Assembly (NCBI RefSeq): GCF_021532375.1
Contig: NZ_JAKGAP010000011.1
Coordinates: 62,001-126,000, forward strand
From: Paenibacillus alkaliterrae
Lineage (GTDB): Bacteria; Bacillota; Bacilli; Paenibacillales; Paenibacillaceae
Direction of reading: 5' to 3'
DNA length: 64,000 nt
Part shown: positions 32,603 to 41,586 of the stretch, in pieces
How positions within the stretch are numbered: position 1 is the first letter of the stretch
Layout of the letters: every line of letters starts with the position of its first letter
Notes under the pieces: generated by a model
The model's database searches: none
Seen by the model: only the letters and a program-made list of their open reading frames with translations
What the model was told of the DNA's origin: nothing
Made by a program: the position numbers and the translations under genes

Positions 32603-33892
32603 ATGAAAAAGTTGATTTCTACGGTCTGCACCATGGCATTGCTTATGATTTCCTTAGCGGGCTGCGCAGGCGGAGGGGATGCTCCGAAAAACAACGCCGC
32701 TTCTCCGAACAGTACGACCAATTCAGGTTCAGGGGAAAAAGTGACCCTTAAGCTGCTGCAGTTCAAAGCGGAAATCACCGATAAAGTAAAAGCGATGACT
32801 GACGACTACATGAAAGAAAATCCGAATATCGTTATTGAATCGCAAGTGACAAAGGATTACGAAACGATTCTTAAAACCCGCTTCGCTTCCGGAGATGAAC
32901 CGGATATCTTCATGACCAAAGCATTCACCGACATTTCGGATTGGTCTGACAAGCTTGTCGACTTGTCTAACGAGTCTTGGATGAGCAAGGTATCCCCTTC
33001 CGCAGTGGCGGGTATGACGGTTGACGGCAAAAAACTGGGCTTCCCGATTGCCTTTGAGGGTTACGGCTTCATCTACAACAAGGAACTGTTTGCCAAAGCG
33101 GGCATCGACAAGGTGCCGACAACGCTGACAGAGCTTAAGCAGCTGAACGAAAAACTGAAGGCGGCCGGCATATCGACTTATGCAGAAGGCTACAAAGAAT
33201 GGTGGATACTTGGACAGCATCTGTTTAATCTGCCGTTCGCCGCTGAAACAGATCCGACAGCTTCCATCGAAAATATCAATAAAGGCCAGCTGAAAGTCAA
33301 AGATATCGCCAATATGAACGGGTTCTTCGATGTGCTTGACTTGACCGTAAAATACGGCAAAGGAGCGGAATCCGTCGGTGTCAGCTACGACAACCAGGTA
33401 TCCGATTTCTCATCCGGCAAAACGGCCATGATGCAGCAGGGAGTATGGACCATTGATTCCATCATGAAAATCAACCCGGATATTCAAATGGGCATGTTCG
33501 CGATTCCGCTGAACGATAACGCTGCTGAAACGAAAATGCCAGTCGGCGTTCCCGGCTATTATGTCCTTAACAAAAATTCCAAGCACGTGGACGAAACGAA
33601 AAAATTTCTGACATGGCTGCATGAAAACGGGCAAAAGTATTTGGTCGATTCCTTTAAGCTGATTCCTGCTTTCACCGATCTGAAGACGACGCCGGAGCTC
33701 GGACCTTTGGCGAACGATCTGAGCGCCTACGTGGAGAAAGACCAAACGCTTCCTTGGGCACACGCGCTATGGCCGTCCGGTGCGAACCAAGAGTTTGCGA
33801 AGCCGCTTCAGGCATACGTGGGCGGTCAAATGACGAAAGATCAAGCTATCGAAGAAGTTCAGAACATTTGGAATGCCCGCATAAAACAGTAA
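32603..33892 (+). CDS. sugar ABC transporter substrate-binding lipoprotein
   Basis: The 429-residue precursor has a lipoprotein signal (MKKLISTVCTMALLMISLAGC, Cys 21) and a linker rich in Asn, Ser and Gly. The mature domain is a type D binding fold (VTLKLLQFKAEITDKVKAMTDDY, GYGFIYNKELFAKAGI, TAMMQQGVWTID, KFLTWLHENGQKYLVDS). The start is ATG 32603, with AAGGGGG upstream; an earlier ATG at 32540 precedes the signal peptide. A perfect intercistronic hairpin follows, consistent with higher expression than the permeases. The ligand is probably an oligosaccharide. Confidence 0.92.
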   Translation: MKKLISTVCTMALLMISLAGCAGGGDAPKNNAASPNSTTNSGSGEKVTLKLLQFKAEITDKVKAMTDDYMKENPNIVIESQVTKDYETILKTRFASGDEPDIFMTKAFTDISDWSDKLVDLSNESWMSKVSPSAVAGMTVDGKKLGFPIAFEGYGFIYNKELFAKAGIDKVPTTLTELKQLNEKLKAAGISTYAEGYKEWWILGQHLFNLPFAAETDPTASIENINKGQLKVKDIANMNGFFDVLDLTVKYGKGAESVGVSYDNQVSDFSSGKTAMMQQGVWTIDSIMKINPDIQMGMFAIPLNDNAAETKMPVGVPGYYVLNKNSKHVDETKKFLTWLHENGQKYLVDSFKLIPAFTDLKTTPELGPLANDLSAYVEKDQTLPWAHALWPSGANQEFAKPLQAYVGGQMTKDQAIEEVQNIWNARIKQ

Positions 33893-33911
33893 TCCATACT
33901 TCACCGTGACT

Positions 33912-33952
33912 ATTCGATGTATGGCTTCCGCAAAAGGGGTCATACATCGAAT
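33912..33952 (+). promoter_or_regulatory. intercistronic hairpin between binding-protein and permease genes
   Basis: ATTCGATGTATG and CATACATCGAAT form a perfect 12-bp stem with a 17-nt loop and no T-run. Such hairpins commonly stabilise the 3' end of the binding-protein message and set its excess over the permeases. Confidence 0.65.
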
Positions 33953-33983
33953 GGTTTATAGAAAGATAAAGGAGACGGACAAG

Positions 33984-34859
33984 ATGAAATCAGGAACGCG
34001 TAAGCTATGGACGTATGTGGTATTTGTCGCGCCTGCCTTGTTTTTTTTCACGCTGATCATTCTGGTGCCGTTTCTGCGGGCCATTCTATATTCATTTCAG
34101 GATTGGAACGGAATCAACAGCGATATCGCCTGGGCCGGCTGGGACAACTATGCGGCGATTTTGAAGGACACCGGGTTCCACAAGTCGTTTGCTTTTACGC
34201 TTAAATTTGTGTTTGTCACTACCATTTTGTTGAATCTGTTCGGATTTTTGCTTGCTTTGGTGCTGAACATGTCTCTGAAAAGCCGTAATCTTCTCCGGAC
34301 CGCTTTTTTCCTTCCCTACGTCATCGGACCTGTCATCATCGGCTTCATATGGCAGTTCATTTTCACGAATCTGTTCGCGGAAATAGGCAAAGTCACCGAG
34401 TGGTCTATGTTTATGAAAAACTGGCTCAGCTTGCCGAGCTATGCCTTCTGGTCGTTAGTCATTGTCACCGTATGGCATTCCGTCGGATATTTCATGGTTA
34501 TTTACCTGGCGGCGCTTCAGGGCGTTCCGGCGGATTTGCTGGAGGCTGCGGAAATCGACGGGGCCGGAAGATGGAAGCGTATGCTGAACGTCGTGCTGCC
34601 GCTCATTCGTCCGGCGATAACGATCAACTTGTTTTTGGCGATTTCATCCGGGTTCAAGGCTTTTGATTTGAACTTCGCCCTGACAAGAGGCGGGCCGTTC
34701 GGATCGACGGAATCGATCGCGTATCACATTTACTTGGACGCATTCACGAAGAACTTGTTTACTCTGGCTTCGGCGAAAGCGGTCGTATTCTTCCTTGTGC
34801 TGGCGGGTATAACTCTTGTGCAGGTGTCGGTAATGAAACGCAAGGAGGTAGAAATGTGA
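33984..34859 (+). CDS. sugar ABC transporter permease (MalF type)
   Basis: This is a permease of 291 residues with six helices. Helix 1 is LWTYVVFVAPALFFFTLIILVPFLRAILYSF, and the EAA loop is EAAEIDGAGRWKRMLNVVLPLIRPA near residues 189-213. ATG 33984 follows AAAGGAGAC; earlier in-frame ATGs lie in the hairpin region and lack a ribosome site. It overlaps the next permease gene by 4 nt. The ATPase must come from a shared MsmX-like protein, as is usual for these modules. Confidence 0.93.
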   Translation: MKSGTRKLWTYVVFVAPALFFFTLIILVPFLRAILYSFQDWNGINSDIAWAGWDNYAAILKDTGFHKSFAFTLKFVFVTTILLNLFGFLLALVLNMSLKSRNLLRTAFFLPYVIGPVIIGFIWQFIFTNLFAEIGKVTEWSMFMKNWLSLPSYAFWSLVIVTVWHSVGYFMVIYLAALQGVPADLLEAAEIDGAGRWKRMLNVVLPLIRPAITINLFLAISSGFKAFDLNFALTRGGPFGSTESIAYHIYLDAFTKNLFTLASAKAVVFFLVLAGITLVQVSVMKRKEVEM

Positions 34860-35689
34860 AAAACGTTCGCTACAACATAAGTACTCTCGGACTCGAACTG
34901 CTCATGATTGCGCTGGCGCTAATGTTCTTTTTTCCGCTGTACATGACGTTTATTAACGGCTTCAAATCCTATAACGAGGTCGTGACCTCCGTCGTAGCGC
35001 TTCCTGAGGTGTTCCAGCTTGAAAATTTCATCACGGTATGGAAGCAGCTCCAATTTTTCGGCGTGTTCATGAACTCTATCATCATCACTGTCGTGTCCGT
35101 AGCAGGCACTCTGCTTATCAGCTCGATGGCCGCTTACCAACTGGTCCGCCGTCCGGGCAGGGTAAGCAATGTAATTTTTCTGTCCATTCTTGCGTCATTG
35201 ATCATTCCGTTCCAAACCTTGATGGTTCCTCTTGTGAAGGTAGCCAAGGATCTGGGCTTTATCAATTCGCTTCACGGCATTATCATTATGTACTGGGGCT
35301 TCGGCGTTCCGCTTGCGCTGTTCCTGTATCACGGCTTCATCAAGGGAATTCCGCGAGAGTTGGAGGAGGCGGCTCACATTGACGGATGCGGCACGTTCGG
35401 TGTGTTTTTCAAGATCCTGCTTCCTCTGCTCAAGCCGATCACCACGACAATCGCTATTTTACATTCACTCTGGATTTGGAACGACTTCCTGCTTCCGCTA
35501 ATTACGCTGAGCAGCAACAGCACCAGAACGATCCCGCTGGCGGCAAACATTTATTTCGGCCAATATACGAATGAATGGCATCTGGCGATGGCGGCTTTAA
35601 CGATGGCCGTTGTACCGATCATCCTGTTCTTCCTGTTCATGCAGCGGTACATTATCCAAGGAATTACGGCCGGTGCGGTAAAAGGCTAG
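34856..35689 (+). CDS. sugar ABC transporter permease (MalG type)
   Basis: This is the second permease, 277 residues, with a first helix ELLMIALALMFFFPLYMTFINGF, a central LRR-free channel region and the EAA loop EAAHIDGCGTFGVFFKILLPLLKP. It starts at GTG 34856, inside the ATGTGA junction with the preceding gene, with AAGGAGGT upstream. It ends the operon. No terminator hairpin with a T-run is obvious in the 170 bp that follow, before the large palindrome. Confidence 0.93.
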   Translation: MKNVRYNISTLGLELLMIALALMFFFPLYMTFINGFKSYNEVVTSVVALPEVFQLENFITVWKQLQFFGVFMNSIIITVVSVAGTLLISSMAAYQLVRRPGRVSNVIFLSILASLIIPFQTLMVPLVKVAKDLGFINSLHGIIIMYWGFGVPLALFLYHGFIKGIPRELEEAAHIDGCGTFGVFFKILLPLLKPITTTIAILHSLWIWNDFLLPLITLSSNSTRTIPLAANIYFGQYTNEWHLAMAALTMAVVPIILFFLFMQRYIIQGITAGAVKG

Positions 35690-35864
35690 CAGATCCTAAT
35701 GTATGTGCAAAAAATGAGGTGTGATGAGTGGGTTATGTGCTGCTGTTCCTGGCGTAACACGCAAAATATTTTCGCAAGGTGACTGCTGCAGAATCTGCAT
35801 TGCAGCACAAAGTAAAGTGTCCGCGTAATGAGTATAATGTTGTTTTGCTGTGATGCCTGTTTTA

Positions 35865-35948
35865 CCATCCTTTGCCGCACTCTTCCCTTAGCTCAGGAAG
35901 CGGAATGCAGAGCTTCCTGAGCCGAGGGGAGAGTGTAGCAAAGGATGG
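35865..35948. repeat. 84-bp near-perfect palindrome
   Basis: The left arm CCATCCTTTGC-cg-CACTCT-t-CCC-tta-GCTCAGGAAGC pairs with GCTTCCTGAGC-cga-GGG-g-AGAGTG-ta-GCAAAGGATGG around the 10-nt loop GGAATGCAGA. Over 30 of about 37 positions pair. It stands in a 350-bp gap between convergent operons, which is otherwise free of genes. No T-run or target-site duplication is evident. It could be a non-autonomous mobile palindrome, a stable small RNA or a bidirectional transcription barrier. Confidence 0.75.
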
Positions 35949-35997
35949 AGAATGGACAAATGCCGCAATACTTAAGCGGAAAAATAAGCAGATAAGC

Positions 35998-36034
35998 AAA
36001 ACAGCCACTCCCGTCCAAGGACAGGAGAGGCTGT
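35998..36034 (-). terminator. terminator of the amino-acid ABC operon
   Basis: ACAGCC-CTCC-GTCC and GGAC-GGAG-GGCTGT form a long stem. On the minus strand it is followed by TTTTGC. It lies just past the ATPase stop. Confidence 0.8.
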
Positions 36035-36040
36035 TTGCGC

Positions 36041-36763
36041 TTAGAGCACCTGCTCGAGGAAGCGGGCGGCGCGTTCGCTTTGCGGTTTGGTGAAGAACTG
36101 CTCCGGCTTCGTCCGTTCGACGAGCTTGCCGTCGTCGAGGAAATAAATCGTGTCTGCGGCTTCGCGGGCGAACTTCATTTCATGCGTTACGATGAGCATC
36201 GTCATCCCGCTGTCCGCAAGGCCGCGAATGACGTTCAGCACTTCCTTGACCATCTCGGGATCGAGCGCCGAGGTCGGCTCGTCGAACAGCATGATGTCCG
36301 GCTCCATCGCGAGGCTGCGGGCGATGGCGACCCGCTGCTTCTGGCCGCCGGACAAACGGGACGGGTAGCTGTCCGCTTTGTCGGATAAGCCTACGCGAGC
36401 AAGCAGCTCCTTCGCTTTCGCGCGCGCTTCCTCGATCGGCATCCCTTTGACCTGAGTCGGCGCGAACGTAATGTTGTCGATCACCGTCATATGAGGAAAC
36501 AGGTGGAAATGCTGAAACACCATACCGATCCGCTGCCGCACGCGGGCAATGTCGGTTTTGGGGTCGGTAATCGCAATGCCGTCGATTGTGATCGTACCGG
36601 AGGTCGGCGTCTCGAGCATATTCATGCAGCGAAGAAAGGTGGACTTGCCTGATCCGGACGGTCCGATCACCGCGACTACCTCTCCTTTTTCCACTGCAGT
36701 AGAAATTCCTTTCAAAACCTGATTCTTGCCGAAGGTTTTCGTTAAGTCGGTCACATTAATCAC
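36041..36763 (-). CDS. glnQ: polar amino acid ABC transporter ATPase
   Basis: This is a 240-residue ATPase of the GlnQ/HisP group. It has Walker A VIGPSGSGKSTFLR (about 31-44), the Q-loop QRIGMVFQHFHLFPHMTV, signature RLSGGQKQRVAIARSLA and Walker B DIMLFDEPTSALDPEM, with the H-loop in MLIVTHEMKFA. GTG 36763 was chosen because AAAGGAGG lies 10 nt upstream and the family length is met. An ATG at 36796 would add a segment within the permease gene. It overlaps the fused binding-protein/permease gene by 8 nt. Confidence 0.94.
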   Translation of the reverse strand: MINVTDLTKTFGKNQVLKGISTAVEKGEVVAVIGPSGSGKSTFLRCMNMLETPTSGTITIDGIAITDPKTDIARVRQRIGMVFQHFHLFPHMTVIDNITFAPTQVKGMPIEEARAKAKELLARVGLSDKADSYPSRLSGGQKQRVAIARSLAMEPDIMLFDEPTSALDPEMVKEVLNVIRGLADSGMTMLIVTHEMKFAREAADTIYFLDDGKLVERTKPEQFFTKPQSERAARFLEQVL

Positions 36764-38264
36764 TGCGGCGAAGCCTCCTTTCAAGCATGCGGGCAAACGA
36801 GGTTAAGATAAGCACGAGCACGTAGTAAATGGCGGCGACGAGCAGCAGCGCCTCAAAGGCGCGGAATGTACTTGCCCGCACCACATCGGCGCGGCGCATT
36901 AGCTCGGTCACGCCAATAACCGATACGAGCGAGGATTCCTTAAGCAAGGCTACGCATTCATTCACGAGCGCGGGCAAAATCGTACGCAGCGCCTGCGGAA
37001 AAATGATGCGGACCATCATTTTGCGGTAAGGAACGCCGAGCGCGATCGCCGCTTCCCGCTGTCCTTTATCAACGGCCATAATGCCGCCGCGGATCGTTTC
37101 GGACAAATAGGCGGCCGAGTTGAGGCCGAATGCCAGGCCTGCAGCCATCAGCGCCGGTATGTCAAAGCCGAGCAGCTGCGGGGTAGCATAATAGATGAGC
37201 GTTAGCTGAACGAGCAGCGGCGTTCCGCGGAATACCGAGGTATAAGCGGTAGCGAACCACTCAAGCGGCTTAATGCCGGAGATTTTGAATAACGACAAAA
37301 CAGTACCCCAAACAAGGCCGAACAGCGCGGATACGAGTGTGAACAGCAGCGTCACGTATACGCCTTTCAATATATAGGGAATGTATCCCTTCAGTACGCT
37401 AAAGTCGATATTGAGATTAAGAAGCCTATCGGCAGGCTCCTCCTGCTCGGGAAACCATTTGCGGGCGATTTCATCGAGCTTGCCGCTTTCTTGCATGTCC
37501 GCCAGCACGCCGTTAAAAGAGTCAACGAGCCGGCTGTTTTTTGGAAAAGCAATGGCGTACCCGTTTTCCTCCAGATCCGCCGGCAGAAAGTGCATCGCAA
37601 GATCGGCATTTGCGTTAGTCATTTCTACTGCGACCGCATCTTCCACGATGGCGGCGTCGATCCGTCCAGAGTTCAGCTCCTGAATGAGGTCCGGTATTTT
37701 GTTCAGCTTCTTCAGCTGAGCGCCTTCAATCGTTTCGGCGAAAATATCCTGGGTAGAGCCAAGCTGGGTTCCTACAAGCTTGCCAGCGAGGGATTCCAGC
37801 GTTTCTAGCGGCGCCGACTTTTTGGAAACGATCGTATTGCGGGCCGCGTAATAGAAATCAGAGAAATCGACGTTTTGCCTGCGCTCGTCCGTTGCGGACA
37901 TGGCGGACATGACGAAGTCGACGCGGCCGGTTTGAAGCGCGGCAATAAGACCGTTGAAGTCCATGCTCGCGATTTCCAGTTCATATCCGAGCTGGCCGGT
38001 GATATACTTGGCTATATCGATATCCATGCCGATGATTTCGCCGTTGTTCTTGGCGTCTACGCTTTCATAGGGCGGATAATCGGGCGATGTGCCCATAACG
38101 AGCTTCTTTTTCGGTTCGGCCGGGGCAGCGATAGACGCGCTTTCCGCGCTTACGGTGCGTGAGTCCGTTTTTCCCGTTGGAAAGGCTTGTCCGATAACCA
38201 GAAACAGCACCACGAAGGCGATGAGCGATACGTAAAGGTAGTTAAGTTTTTTTCTGTTCATCAT
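36756..38264 (-). CDS. fused amino-acid-binding protein and permease (GlnHP-like)
   Basis: One 502-residue chain holds an N-terminal membrane segment (about 9-27), an extracellular family 3 binding domain (about 50-275) and a C-terminal permease domain (about 285-500). In the binding domain, LVMGTSPDYPPYESVD, GMDIDIAKYI, FVMSAMSATDERR and GTQLGSTQDIFAE are readable. In the permease, GVYVTLLFTLVSALFGLVWGTVLSLF and SVFRGTPLLVQL lead to the EAA-like EAAIALGVPYRKMMVRIIFPQALR. This tethered receptor design is known from Lactococcus GlnP. The ATPase gene follows in an overlapping frame. The substrate is probably glutamine, glutamate or another polar amino acid. Confidence 0.93.
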   Translation of the reverse strand: MMNRKKLNYLYVSLIAFVVLFLVIGQAFPTGKTDSRTVSAESASIAAPAEPKKKLVMGTSPDYPPYESVDAKNNGEIIGMDIDIAKYITGQLGYELEIASMDFNGLIAALQTGRVDFVMSAMSATDERRQNVDFSDFYYAARNTIVSKKSAPLETLESLAGKLVGTQLGSTQDIFAETIEGAQLKKLNKIPDLIQELNSGRIDAAIVEDAVAVEMTNANADLAMHFLPADLEENGYAIAFPKNSRLVDSFNGVLADMQESGKLDEIARKWFPEQEEPADRLLNLNIDFSVLKGYIPYILKGVYVTLLFTLVSALFGLVWGTVLSLFKISGIKPLEWFATAYTSVFRGTPLLVQLTLIYYATPQLLGFDIPALMAAGLAFGLNSAAYLSETIRGGIMAVDKGQREAAIALGVPYRKMMVRIIFPQALRTILPALVNECVALLKESSLVSVIGVTELMRRADVVRASTFRAFEALLLVAAIYYVLVLILTSFARMLERRLRRSD

Positions 38265-38468
38265 GTCCTCTTTCTTCGATTTTCTAACACCGTATGCATG
38301 TGGATAGTCGCGCTTAACTGAGAATTATTGTTATAATATCCATATGTAATGAAATCTATTTTGCCCAGGCACCATGAAGGAAAAGAACAAATTGCGCAAT
38401 CGTAATTAGCCAAAAAGGTATACGCGCCGAAGGCGGAGGGCGGCGTATAAAACGAAGGAGACGATCAA

Positions 38469-39293
38469 ATGTCAGTTGGTGTATTAGCCCACTTATTCGG
38501 CAGCCTGCCTTACAAGGAGCTTGCCCCGAAAGTAGCCGAAAGCGGCTTCAAGCATGTGCAGCTAGCTTTATGGAAAGCGATTAGCGATATCAATTTCAGT
38601 AAGCCGGGCAACTTGAGCCCGGGCCTTGCGAATGCGGTCGGCGAGCAGTTCGATAAGCATGGCGTTTCGATTTCCGTGCTGGGCTGTTACGTGCATTTGT
38701 TCGATCGGAATGAAGAGCAGCGGCGGGCTAACGTGAACCGCTTCAAGGAGCTGCTGCGGTACGCGAAGTTTTTCGGAGCGCCAATGGTAGCGGCGGAGAC
38801 CGGACGCAATGAGGGCAACGATTACACCGACCGTGATTGGTCGATTATGAGGGTGACACTGGAGGAGCTTGTCGAGGAAGCCGAGAAGTGGGGCGTATTC
38901 GTCGGGCTGGAGGCGGCGAACGATCATCTGATCGGCACCGCTCCCGAGCTGGCGCGGATACTGAAGGAGGTTCCTTCTTCGAATGTCGGCGTTGTCATCG
39001 ATCCCGGCAACCTGCTGACGGCGGACAATTTTGCCCGGCAGAATGAAGTGATCGGGGAAGCGTTCGAGCTTCTCGGCAGCCGCATCATTGCGGCCCATGC
39101 GAAGGACCGGATGCTGCTGGACGACGGCTCGCTCGGCGTAGTCCCAGCCGGCTTCGGCACGATGAATTATGAGTTGTATATGAAGCTGCTCAATCAATAC
39201 AAGCCGCATGTGCACATCATCATGGAGGAAGCGAAGGAGTACCAGATGGCGCAGGCGAAGGGGTTTATTGAGGAGATTCGCGGGCGGGTGTAG
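38469..39293 (+). CDS. sugar phosphate isomerase/epimerase (xylose isomerase-like barrel)
   Basis: The 274-residue TIM barrel of the AP-endonuclease 2/xylose isomerase superfamily has metal-ligand regions VGLEAANDHLIG (Glu), GVVIDPGNLLT (Asp), IIAAHAKDRMLLDDG (His) and HIIMEEAKEYQ (Glu). This matches the usual E-D-H-E dimetal site. Such proteins epimerise or isomerise sugars and polyols. AAGGAG lies 8 nt before ATG 38469 and a terminator follows at 39312. No sugar operon is attached, so the substrate is open. Confidence 0.87.
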   Translation: MSVGVLAHLFGSLPYKELAPKVAESGFKHVQLALWKAISDINFSKPGNLSPGLANAVGEQFDKHGVSISVLGCYVHLFDRNEEQRRANVNRFKELLRYAKFFGAPMVAAETGRNEGNDYTDRDWSIMRVTLEELVEEAEKWGVFVGLEAANDHLIGTAPELARILKEVPSSNVGVVIDPGNLLTADNFARQNEVIGEAFELLGSRIIAAHAKDRMLLDDGSLGVVPAGFGTMNYELYMKLLNQYKPHVHIIMEEAKEYQMAQAKGFIEEIRGRV

Positions 39294-39311
39294 GACGGTA
39301 GAGGTTGGAAA

Positions 39312-39352
39312 CAGCAGTTCTGAAGGGAAAGCCTTCTGGGCTGCTTTTTTTT
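39312..39352 (+). terminator. terminator of the isomerase gene
   Basis: AGCAG-TTC-TGAAGG and CCTTCT-GGG-CTGCT pair around GAAAG-type loop bases, followed by eight T's. It also marks the point where the convergent regulator gene is cut. Confidence 0.85.
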
Positions 39353-39875
39353 GTGTGCTTTCCGCCTTATATAAGGTTTGAGCAATATTAATTTGGCTAT
39401 AACCTTGCACTAGCATCTCGAGTATTTCCCTCTCAGTGGGCGTTAGCTTCTGCAAAATAACCTCTCTTTTCAGTCTCACATATTCGTCCATTAAAATTTC
39501 AAGAGACACTCCGTCTTGCATCACGGATCGAATCACAAGAGACAAGTTAAGAATATTGGATTTAGGAATACAGTTCACCACGCCTGCGTTGAATGCCTCC
39601 AGTATGGTTTCTCTACATGTAAGCTCATCCAATAAAATGATTTTAGCAGGTTTAATATGATTCATATCGGCAGCTATCTCGATTCCATGTCGTTTAATTC
39701 TACATATATCATTACTCATGACAACGAGATCAGCACTCTGGAATTGATCTAATGCTTCTTCTTTATTTTTTGCATAACCAATAATGTGAATATCATCTTC
39801 AATTGACAAGTAATCAAAAATATAATTTTGCCATGCCGGGTCGTCTTCAACAATTAGCACACGAATCAACGCCAT
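39353..39875 (-). pseudogene. LuxR-type response regulator, 3'-truncated and degenerate
   Basis: A receiver-HTH protein starts at ATG 39875 with GAGGAGAG upstream: IRVLIVEDDPAWQNYIFDYLS, a conserved Lys region (VVNCIPKSN) and the start of a LuxR helix-turn-helix (LTPTEREILEMLVQGYSQINIAQTLYKAES). The second half of the HTH, including the recognition helix, is missing; the frame runs into the isomerase terminator. From there it stays open, antisense, through the isomerase gene to 38568. The receiver has VVMSNDI where VVLMDI with the phospho-Asp is normal. It sits beside the decayed exporter genes that follow and probably belonged to them. Confidence 0.7.
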
Positions 39876-40015
39876 GAAATCTCTCCTCGAAGGCATCTTT
39901 TATTAATACTTTGGATACGGGGACGTATTTCCTGCTTCCTTCCAAAAGTATACTTATCAAGAAAAGCTTATGCAACGCAATTATGATTGGTATTTTCCGC
40001 AATGGGTTTTGCGGT

Positions 40016-40153
40016 CCGCCAAATCACGGGACGCATCCCGAACTGCTCGCAGCAAAGGGCAAGTACTACGAATTATGGAAGGATCAACTGCCGGGGATCG
40101 AGAACACACATTCCGAGCAGCCTCAATATGCAGTTGCAATAGGCGGGGGTTAG
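40016..40153 (+). pseudogene. ABC exporter ATPase, C-terminal remnant
   Basis: About 45 codons encode HGTHPELLAAKGKYYELWKDQLPG and a tail. This is the last helix pair after the H-loop in exporter-type ATPases (GTHEELLAxxGxYxxLW). Walker A, signature and membrane domains are absent, and the sequence upstream to 39897 gives no other match in any frame that I could recognise. It directly precedes the HlyD-like gene, as ABC subunits do in peptide-export loci. The parent was therefore probably a bacteriocin-type exporter lost by deletion. Confidence 0.6.
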
Positions 40154-40157
40154 CAGC

Positions 40158-41572
40158 ATGAGAGCGATTATTCGAAACATGGCGGATATGTCGGACAGCA
40201 GGGAAATGATGGAGGCTCGCACGAGCCCGGCTATAACGGCTTTTATTGCTATATTGCTAATCCTTATCGTTGCCGCGTTGTCATGGTCCTTTATTGGGGA
40301 AATTGATGAAGTGGCGAAGGCTCCGGGTGTCGTTAGACCCAACGAAAAAGTAAGCACCATACAGACCTCCTCCCTAGGTCAAATCGACAAAGTATTCGTT
40401 CAAGAAGGCATGCAGGTTGAAAGCGGTATGAAGCTGATTAGCTTAGAGCAGCAAGAACTTCAGATAGAACTAGACAATCGTATAGCAGAATTGGATAAAC
40501 TGGAGCTTGAATTTGACATGCTGCAGCGTTATAAGCAGAGCATTGAAACCAGTGAAAACTTATTTACAGCGGAAAACACAGATGAAGCTTATTATTATGA
40601 TTTAGTGGAGCATTTTCAATTGGAATACCGTCAGAAAGAGCTGGAATATCGATCCGCCAGCCAGCAAATGAGCACGGCTAAGTCTGAAGTTATACAGTCT
40701 CAAGATTCGATAGAGCTAAGCATACGCTCCAGTCAGCAAAAAGTAGAGCAGGAGAAAAAAACGCTAAACCGAAATATGAAGCTCCTTACTGCGGATTTTG
40801 AGCAAGAGAAGAAGCTTAAGCTGTCGATGCAATCCTATACAGCTACGAGCAGCAGCTTGAGGAGCTAAGTAACAGCTTGTCGTTACTAAACGAAAAGCAG
40901 AGCTCGGCTGCATTAGAACTGGAAGCCTTAATTTTGCAGCAGCATCAGTTGACTGATAAGCAGCAGGACTTGCTAAATCAGGAAGGACTGACAAGCCAAT
41001 CCGAATTGACGGCTTTGGAGAAATATAAGCTGGATCGAGTGGTCCAGATTCAAATGACTGTTAAAGAGAAAGAAAAGAGGCTGGACGCTCTAAAAGAAAA
41101 TGTAGACCAGCTAAAAATGGCAATCGATAAGCGAACACTAACTTCTCCTGTCTCTGGAACAGTGAATGTACTCAAAGAGATGAGTGCGGGCGGGATCGTT
41201 CAGGCCGGAGAATCATTGTTAACCATTATTCCATCCAATGAAACGAAGTATAAGCTGAGCATAGCGGTACCCAACCATGAAATTGGCAAGATTGCGATAG
41301 GCAATAAGGTTGAACTGAATTTTCAAGCTTTTCCTAAACAAAGCTTTGGTTCTTTATCGGGGGTCATTACTTCCATTGCTACAGACGCGAGCGTGCAGCA
41401 GGATGGGTTGAGTTATTATGTGGTTGAGGCATCCATTCCGAATGAGCCGCTTACAAACCGGAAAGGCGAGCGTGGGGAAATTCGCGTCGGCATGACCGCA
41501 GAGGCTTATGTCATTACAGATTCCAAAAAAATCATTCATTATTTGCTTGAGAAAATTAATTTGAGGGAATAG
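40158..41572 (+). pseudogene. HlyD-family secretion adaptor, frameshifted
   Basis: Two frames make up one HlyD-like adaptor. Codons 40158-40868 give a TM helix (TAFIAILLILIVAALSWSFIG), the first half of the lipoyl domain (APGVVRPNEKVSTIQTSSLGQIDKVFV) and a long coiled coil. They then end in an out-of-frame SYTATSSSLRS. The coil resumes one frame over (YEQQLEELSNSLSLLNEKQSSAA) and runs through KRTLTSPVSGTVNVLKEMS to a beta-barrel ending at 41572. The break lies near 40840 without a slippery heptamer. Intact relatives link an ABC exporter to the cell exterior. This copy is broken unless the indel is a sequencing error. Confidence 0.75.
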
Positions 41573-41586
41573 CGAGGGGTATTGGA

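Noticed and set aside
35865..35948. CRISPR repeat or rho-independent terminator
   Set aside because: It is a single palindrome without spacers and without a T-run; arms of 37 nt exceed terminator size.
40158..41572. Programmed ribosomal frameshift in the HlyD-like gene
   Set aside because: No slippery heptamer, internal Shine-Dalgarno or downstream pseudoknot is apparent near 40840, and neighbouring genes are also broken, so decay is simpler.
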